Source: an uncultured Eubacteriales bacterium (GTDB lineage Bacteria; Bacillota; Clostridia; Oscillospirales; CAG-272). Taken from it: DNA of 19,427 nt. The DNA lies in NCBI GenBank assembly GCA_900547725.1, contig URHR01000036.1:1-19427 (forward strand), written 5' to 3'. Positions 15,283 to 19,427 of the stretch are shown piece by piece. The position numbers and the translations under genes are program-made. Numbering within the stretch: the stretch's first letter is position 1; each line of letters starts with the position of its first letter. A model generated the notes under the pieces. That model ran no database searches, was not told where the DNA came from, and saw only the letters and a list, made by a program, of their open reading frames with translations.

Positions 15283-15759
15283 CTACCATAACAGAATCGC
15301 CGCGCCGAGCGCCGCGGTCAGGCAGAGCGCAACCCGCACCCGTAGCCGCGCAGGGAGTGCCTCCGCCTGCTTTTTTCGGATTTCGCGCAACGCGTCGATG
15401 TAATAGTCGCACGCGCGCACCTGTTCCTCCCGATACCCGCTGCCGATCCCATGTGTGAAAGCACCGATCAGACGGGCGCCTTCGGGGGTGAGATACCGCT
15501 CCGCCGCACGGGCAAGTGCCGAAAAGCTGTGGCAGGGGAGCGTTCCCCCGCAACGCAGGATCAGCTCCCGTCCGCAGGAAGCGAGAATGGCGTCCTGCGG
15601 CATCAGAAAGCAGTCGATGCGCGAGCGGACATAGGCAATCAGGTCAATCCAGCCGTCCAGAACCTCCAACCGCCGCCGCTCGGTTCTGACCGAAAGCGCC
15701 GCCGCGCCGCCGCCCGCCGCGAGAATCAGGAGAAAGCCGATGAATTTAAGCGTTGTCAA
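15283..15759 (-). CDS. spoIIIAB: Stage III sporulation protein AB (TTG start)
   Basis: A 158-residue subunit of the SpoIIIA complex with an N-terminal membrane span (about 5-23), a helical middle region (RLEVLDGWIDLIAYVRSRID) and a C-terminal hydrophobic segment. It is related to GspF/PilC-like type II secretion proteins. No ATG exists at the expected place. A TTG at 15759 has a strong AGGAGGAGGT Shine-Dalgarno at good spacing and gives the family N-terminus (TTLKFIGFLLIL). It overlaps the spoIIIAA 3' end by 14 nt. Confidence 0.92.
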   Translation of the reverse strand: MTTLKFIGFLLILAAGGGAAALSVRTERRRLEVLDGWIDLIAYVRSRIDCFLMPQDAILASCGRELILRCGGTLPCHSFSALARAAERYLTPEGARLIGAFTHGIGSGYREEQVRACDYYIDALREIRKKQAEALPARLRVRVALCLTAALGAAILLW

Positions 15760-16654
15760 GGCGGACCTCCTCCTGCAGGGTGATCCGATAGGAGAATCCC
15801 GCCTCTTTCGCGCGTTCGATGCCCACGTAAGCGCCGAACACCCCCGCGCGGTGAAGTGCACGGATGTCCGCCCTTCGCAAAAGCCCCGCAACCGTGTCGG
15901 CGTGCGCCGTTGCGACCAGCGGAACGCCGTGGTTGGCGGCGGACAGCACCGCGCGGGCATCCTTCGCGCCGCCGATCTCATCGCAGACCGCAACCTGCGC
16001 CGCCATGCACCGCACCGCGATCTCCAGTCCCACGTCGCGCGGGTAGCCGGAAAGAATATCCAACCGCAGTTCGCCCCCGTCAAGGCTCGGCGCCAGTTCG
16101 CCCCGCGTGTCTACCGCAACCGTGCGCCATTCCCGCGCCGCTTCGCGCGTTACCGCCCGCAACAGGGTGGTTTTGCCGACTCCGGGCGGGGCGTAGATGA
16201 GGATTCCGCGCAGCAGGCGTTCCTGCCGCAACAGGTCGACCACGGGGGCGGCATTGACGCGCACCGTGTGCGGCAGGCGGAACATCAGACCCGTGACATC
16301 GGACACGCCGATGACCTGTCCGCCCTCAACCGCCGCGCTTCCGACCACGCCGACCCGCACGCCGTCCCGCATGGCGATATAGCCTTGGCTGATGGTGTCG
16401 CGGTAGGCGTAAAGCGAGCCGCCGCAGACCCGCAGAAGCAGGTCGCGCATATCCTCGCGGGTCAGGGTTACGCCGGTCGGGATGTCCCGCCCCGCGCAGG
16501 TGACGGTTGCAATCCGCTCCGCGTGCAGGCGCAGTTCTTCGGGGATTTCTGCGGGAGACAGCCGCCCGACCGCGTTCGTCAGTTTTTGCGGGAGAACCTT
16601 TGCTACCGAGGGCGGAAGGATCTCGCGCCGCACTTCCGACCGAATGATCTGCAT
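15746..16654 (-). CDS. spoIIIAA: Stage III sporulation protein AA (ATPase)
   Basis: Cytoplasmic secretion-type ATPase thought to power the SpoIIIA channel from the mother cell. The 302 residues include Walker A APPGVGKTT (155-163), Walker B VAVCDEIGG (221-229) and a downstream ATAHAD segment (248-253), as in VirB11/GspE-like and stage III AA proteins. The ATG at 16654 is preceded by GGGGGTGA. It is the first gene of the eight-gene operon, divergent from the P-loop gene at 16768 with a 113-bp gap. Confidence 0.95.
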   Translation of the reverse strand: MQIIRSEVRREILPPSVAKVLPQKLTNAVGRLSPAEIPEELRLHAERIATVTCAGRDIPTGVTLTREDMRDLLLRVCGGSLYAYRDTISQGYIAMRDGVRVGVVGSAAVEGGQVIGVSDVTGLMFRLPHTVRVNAAPVVDLLRQERLLRGILIYAPPGVGKTTLLRAVTREAAREWRTVAVDTRGELAPSLDGGELRLDILSGYPRDVGLEIAVRCMAAQVAVCDEIGGAKDARAVLSAANHGVPLVATAHADTVAGLLRRADIRALHRAGVFGAYVGIERAKEAGFSYRITLQEEVRLDNA

Positions 16655-16675
16655 CTGCTCACCCCCTTACACAGC

Positions 16676-16683
16676 ACTATATG
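16676..16683 (-). promoter_or_regulatory. Possible sigma-E -10 element of the spoIIIA operon
   Basis: On the minus strand CATATAGT resembles the sigma-E -10 (CATACAnT). The expected start near 16669 would leave a very short leader that still contains the Shine-Dalgarno. A convincing -35 at the right distance is not visible. The spoIIIA operon is known to be sigma-E controlled in Bacillus; assignment here is inference. Confidence 0.35.
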
Positions 16684-16767
16684 AATCAGCAAAAAAGATT
16701 AGAACCGAACGCCGTGCTTTGCATATTCTGATAACAAAATACGAAATTACCGAAAGGAGAGGGGCAG

Positions 16768-17856
16768 ATGTCGGAAAAGGAAAGAGTTCGTTCGGATGGG
16801 GAGGACGCTTACTTTGTGGCTTCCAACAGTGCGGGCGGTTTTCGGAGTTGGTACACAGAGACCTTCGATGACCGCAGGATCGGTCGGCTGTACGCGATCA
16901 AGGGAGGACCGGGGACGGGCAAGAGCCGCTTCATGCGGGACGTTGCAACTGCGGGCACGGCGCACGGTTGGCGGGCGGAGATGATTTACTGTTCGTCAGA
17001 CCCCGATTCGCTCGACGGGATCATTCTCACCAAAGAGGGGGAAGCGGGCATTGCGATTCTGGATGCGACCGCTCCGCACGTTTACGAGCCGCGCCGTCCG
17101 GGGTATCGGGAGGAGATTGTGAATCTGGGGGCATTCTGGTCGGCGGAGGCTCTTCGCGGGGAGCGGGACGAATTGGATCGTCTGAATCGGGAAAAAGCGG
17201 AGGCATACCGCCGGGCGTACCGTTATCTTGCAGGTTACGGCGGGATGACGGAATCGCTTGATGAGCTGACCGCGCCGTTTTTGCGGGAGGGGGCGATTGC
17301 ACGTTTTGCGGGGCGTTTGATGCGCGAACTGCCGGACGGGAAGGCGTTCCGTCCCCGAACCGCTCTGATGCGCGGGGTTGGGATGCGCGGGCGGGTGATG
17401 TTTGACACCTACTTTGCGCAGGCGGAGAAAATCTGCCTGATTGAGGACTGTCACGGGAGCGCGTATCTGCTGATGCGGGAGCTTTACCGTCAGGCTTCGG
17501 AAAAGCGGCTTGCGGTACGGGTTTCGCGCGATCCGATTCTGCCCGATCGGACGGACGGGTTATTCTTCACGGAGAGCGGCGCGGTATTCGCGGTTCTGCC
17601 CGAAGAGTCCTGCCATTACCCGCACCGCAGTGTTTCGATGCGGCGGTTTGTGGACACGGGCGGGTTACGCCGCGTGCGGGAATCGCTGAACTATGCGGAG
17701 CGGGTTCGCCGTGTCATGCTCTCGGGCGCGATTGAGGAGTTGGAGTGTGCGGCGTGCATCCACTTCAAGATCGAGGCGATCTACGAGCGCGCCATGGATT
17801 TCCCTGCGAAGGAGGCGTACACGGCGGAATTCTGCCGCAGGGTGTTTGGGGGGTAA
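16768..17856 (+). CDS. P-loop ATPase-like protein with two modules, second P-loop degenerate
   Basis: A 362-residue protein resembling a conserved clostridial family of uncharacterised ATP-binding proteins; the function is unknown. Module 1 has Walker A GGPGTGKS (46-53), then YCSSDPDSLDG (74-84) and AILDATAPHVYEPRRPG (96-112). A Glu/Arg-rich, probably coiled helical region (about 125-180) follows. Module 2 (about 219-297) repeats the layout but has IEDCHGSAYLLM where the P-loop should be, so it probably cannot bind ATP normally. AAGGAG precedes the ATG at 16768. It is divergent from spoIIIA. The stop codon TAA is the first triplet of a palindromic repeat. A link to sporulation is only suggested by position. 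Confidence 0.85.
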   Translation: MSEKERVRSDGEDAYFVASNSAGGFRSWYTETFDDRRIGRLYAIKGGPGTGKSRFMRDVATAGTAHGWRAEMIYCSSDPDSLDGIILTKEGEAGIAILDATAPHVYEPRRPGYREEIVNLGAFWSAEALRGERDELDRLNREKAEAYRRAYRYLAGYGGMTESLDELTAPFLREGAIARFAGRLMRELPDGKAFRPRTALMRGVGMRGRVMFDTYFAQAEKICLIEDCHGSAYLLMRELYRQASEKRLAVRVSRDPILPDRTDGLFFTESGAVFAVLPEESCHYPHRSVSMRRFVDTGGLRRVRESLNYAERVRRVMLSGAIEELECAACIHFKIEAIYERAMDFPAKEAYTAEFCRRVFGG

Positions 17857-17915
17857 GACCTTGGGACTCTGTCCCAAACCTTGCTTAGGAAACTTCTTGA
17901 AAGAAGTTTCCTAAG
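17854..17915. repeat. Palindromic intergenic repeat, copy 1
   Basis: A 27-nt unit (17854-17880) contains the hairpin TTGGGAC-TCT-GTCCCAA (17861-17877). It is followed by a second palindrome with perfect 15-nt arms 17884-17898 and 17901-17915 (centre CTTGAAAG). The same two-part module occurs at 19348-19427. The first three bases supply the stop codon of the upstream gene. Confidence 0.88.
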
Positions 17916-17931
17916 AACCTTCAAGAACTTT

Positions 17932-17965
17932 AAGCAAGGGGATTTTCGCTCCTTGCTTTTCGTTT
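17932..17965 (+). terminator. Candidate terminator of the P-loop gene
   Basis: AAGCAAGG (17932-17939) pairs with CCTTGCTT (17951-17958), followed by TT-CGTTTG. TTGCTTA at 17881-17887 is an alternative partner for TAAGCAA at 17931-17937, so two mutually exclusive folds are possible. Confidence 0.45.
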
Positions 17966-18001
17966 GTACAGATTTTGGTGCAGCCGTATTCCGTGCTACT
18001 A

Positions 18002-18134
18002 TTTCCGGCTGCTACGAGGTCAATCCCGCCAGCGGGATTGACGCAGCTATCGCCTCTCTCCGCTACCGGATAGAAATGGTTCAGGTTAGTTGTTGAACGG
18101 GAAGCGGGTTGATTTGCGGGTCGTTCCGCTTCGG
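18002..18134. repeat. Dispersed structured repeat, copy B (RNA-like element)
   Basis: Second copy of the element at 1-133 in the same orientation. A perfect 11-bp hairpin (18019-18029 with 18032-18042) is enclosed by the outer helix GCTGC/GCAGC (18008-18012 with 18043-18047). It is followed by the identical 29-nt core (18063-18091) and a less conserved tail. Like copy A it lies downstream of a minus-strand gene. There is no ORF inside that I would call. Confidence 0.7.
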
Positions 18135-18265
18135 GAGAATGTTACATCGCAACGAAAGGGTTACACTCCACGATACGCCTTTTCCGCCATGTCACACCCA
18201 ACCAACCGCCAGTGGCACGATGTTCGCACTCTCCCCATCCATGCGTTGAAAGTTTTGAGGGAGGT

Positions 18266-18298
18266 TTGGAGGGAACTTTTCCCAAAAGTTCCCTCCAA
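18266..18298. repeat. 15-bp perfect hairpin downstream of mreB
   Basis: Arms 18266-18280 and 18284-18298 are perfect complements around CCC. The left flank GAGGTTTGGAGGG (from 18261) is shared with the hairpin at 417-460. It lies about 30 bp beyond the mreB stop. No U-run follows on the minus strand, so it looks like a repeat or an mRNA 3'-end stabiliser, not a standard terminator. Confidence 0.7.
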
Positions 18299-18327
18299 GC
18301 GCATCCCCCGCGTCCTCCGCATCCTCC

Positions 18328-19323
18328 CTACTTAACAAACTTGGAGAAATCGCCGTTGGCGCTTTTAAGCATCCTGCCCATGCCGAGGCAGGTGCAGTTG
18401 CCGGGCTGTTTTGCGATTGCGACCCGCACGCCCGTTCCGGTTCGCAGGAGTTGGTCAAACCCGGGGAGAAGCGCCATGCCGCCCGTCATGACAATGCCGT
18501 GGTCGAAGATATCGGCGGACAGCTCTGGGGGCGTTTCCTCGAGCGTTTGTTTGACCATCCGCACGATCTCGGTCAGCGGTTCGCGGATTGCCTCGCGAAC
18601 CTCGGAGGATGTAATTTCGGCGGTCGTTGCCAACCCGTTCCGCAGGTCGCGCCCGCAGACGGTCAGGCTTCCGCGGTCGATGGTCGGGAGCGCAGAGCCG
18701 ATCCGTTTTTTCAGCCGCTCCGCCGTGATCTCTCCGATCAGAATTTCGCGCGTCCGCTTGAGGTAGTCCACAATTGCGATATCCAACTCGTCCCCCGCGA
18801 TGCGGAGTGCGCCCGCCTGCACGATGCCGCCGAGGCTGATGACCGACGCTTCCGAGACTCCGCCGCCGAGATCCACGAGCATTGCCCCTCTCGCTTTGGA
18901 GACGGGAATGCCCGCCCCGACCGCCGCCGCAATCGGTTGGTCGATCAGCTTCACGTCCTTTGCGCCCGCTTCGTAGGTTGCGTCCTTGACCGCGCGGCGC
19001 TCGACCTCGGTCACGCCGTAGGGAATCGAGACGAGCACCTGCGGTCGGTTGAACACCGAAATCAGATCCAGTTTGCGCAAAAAGTCGCGCAACATGATGG
19101 ATGTGACCTCAAGGTCGGTAATCACGCCGTCCTTGAGCGGTCGCAATGCCAATATCTCGCGCGGCGTTTTTCCGAGCATTTTTTTCGCGCCCGATCCCGA
19201 CACGATCACTTCGTGCGTTGCGCGGTCGATGCTGACCACGGTCGGTGCGCGCATGACGATACGGTCGCGGAGAAACACCGTTGTGTTCGATGTCCCCAAA
19301 TCGATTCCGACCTGTCGTCCCAT
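18328..19323 (-). CDS. mreB: MreB-like rod shape-determining actin homologue, divergent
   Basis: Bacterial actin that organises lateral wall synthesis at the membrane. The 331 residues match family length. Actin-fold motifs: phosphate-1 DLGTSNT (8-14), phosphate-2 DLGGGVSEA (151-159), ISLGGIV (162-168), adenosine region MTGGMALLPG (279-288). It departs from MreB/Mbl at two positions near the nucleotide: IDQP (127-130) where IEEP is usual, and GGGVSE where GGGTTE is usual. The ATG at 19323 follows AGGAGG at 8 nt. The frame continues upstream to 19398, but that part is translated from palindromic repeats and is rejected. The usual mreC/mreD neighbours would lie on this strand after it and are absent. 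No promoter is visible inside the window. Confidence 0.9.
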   Translation of the reverse strand: MGRQVGIDLGTSNTTVFLRDRIVMRAPTVVSIDRATHEVIVSGSGAKKMLGKTPREILALRPLKDGVITDLEVTSIMLRDFLRKLDLISVFNRPQVLVSIPYGVTEVERRAVKDATYEAGAKDVKLIDQPIAAAVGAGIPVSKARGAMLVDLGGGVSEASVISLGGIVQAGALRIAGDELDIAIVDYLKRTREILIGEITAERLKKRIGSALPTIDRGSLTVCGRDLRNGLATTAEITSSEVREAIREPLTEIVRMVKQTLEETPPELSADIFDHGIVMTGGMALLPGFDQLLRTGTGVRVAIAKQPGNCTCLGMGRMLKSANGDFSKFVK

Positions 19324-19347
19324 TCGGTGTTCCTCCTTTCTACGTTT

Positions 19348-19427
19348 TAAGACCTTGGGACTCTGTCCCAAACCTAAGACCTTGGGACTCTGTCCCAAAC
19401 CCTGCTTAAAAACTTCTTGAAAGAAGT
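19348..19427. repeat. Palindromic intergenic repeat, copies 2 and 3 in tandem
   Basis: The 27-nt unit found at 17854-17880 occurs twice in a row (19348-19374 and 19375-19401), each with hairpin TTGGGAC-TCT-GTCCCAA. The second is followed by the start of the CTTCTTGAAAGAAG palindrome, cut by the window end. The array lies 24 bp upstream of the mreB start codon. Confidence 0.88.

Noticed and set aside
19324..19398. 25-residue N-terminal extension of mreB (MGQSPKVL repeats)
   Set aside because: It is translated from the palindromic repeat units. The good Shine-Dalgarno is before the ATG at 19323 and the family N-terminus begins there.
1..19427. Insertion sequence or integron explanation for the inverted repeats
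   Set aside because: No transposase or integrase reading frame exists, and no target duplications were seen around the palindromes.
17854..19427. CRISPR array at the repeated units
   Set aside because: Only two adjacent units with no spacer between them, the units are palindromic intergenic repeats, and there are no cas genes.

Overview
The window comes from a spore-forming Bacillota chromosome, most likely a fairly GC-rich member of the Clostridia (Oscillospirales-like). The evidence is a complete spoIIIA operon (AA to AH), a gpr-spoIIP pair, a T-box-controlled pheST operon, SD sequences of the AGGAGG type and many palindromic intergenic repeats. There is no transposase, integrase, CRISPR array, rRNA or tRNA gene. 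The finer taxonomic guess is inference only.

Layout. Positions 1-488 are non-coding and hold a structured repeat (copy A) and two long perfect inverted repeats. pheT and pheS follow on the minus strand (489-3922), preceded by a tRNA-Phe T-box leader with its own promoter (3948-4280). Next on the minus strand is an unusually long lipoprotein of the peptide/nickel ABC transporter substrate-binding family (4353-6929), with a terminator and a consensus promoter. The plus strand then carries gpr (germination protease) and spoIIP (7121-9116). A small membrane-protein gene (minus, 9054-9479) overlaps the tail of spoIIP. It is divergent from a LexA/CI-like self-cleaving repressor gene (9651-10496), and each has its own consensus promoter. 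An EpsG-like multi-spanning membrane protein (10673-11767) follows.

The eight-gene spoIIIA operon runs on the minus strand (16654 down to 11828), tightly packed with overlaps. Divergent from it is a two-module P-loop ATPase gene whose second P-loop is degenerate (16768-17856). Positions 17857-18327 are non-coding and hold palindromic repeats, a candidate terminator and copy B of the structured repeat. The window ends with a divergent MreB-like gene on the minus strand (18328-19323) preceded by further palindromic repeats.

Function. Three blocks serve sporulation: SpoIIIA (mother-cell half of the channel to the forespore), SpoIIP (septal peptidoglycan degradation during engulfment) and GPR (degradation of spore SASP at germination). 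The rest is housekeeping: Phe-tRNA synthesis, peptide uptake and cell shape. The least explained parts are the duplicated structured element near 1 and 18002, the ATPase with a dead second P-loop, the helical insertion in the binding protein, the MreB with altered catalytic positions, and the small membrane protein opposite the LexA-like repressor. I found no complete new multi-gene system. The repeated RNA-like element is the best candidate for something undescribed.
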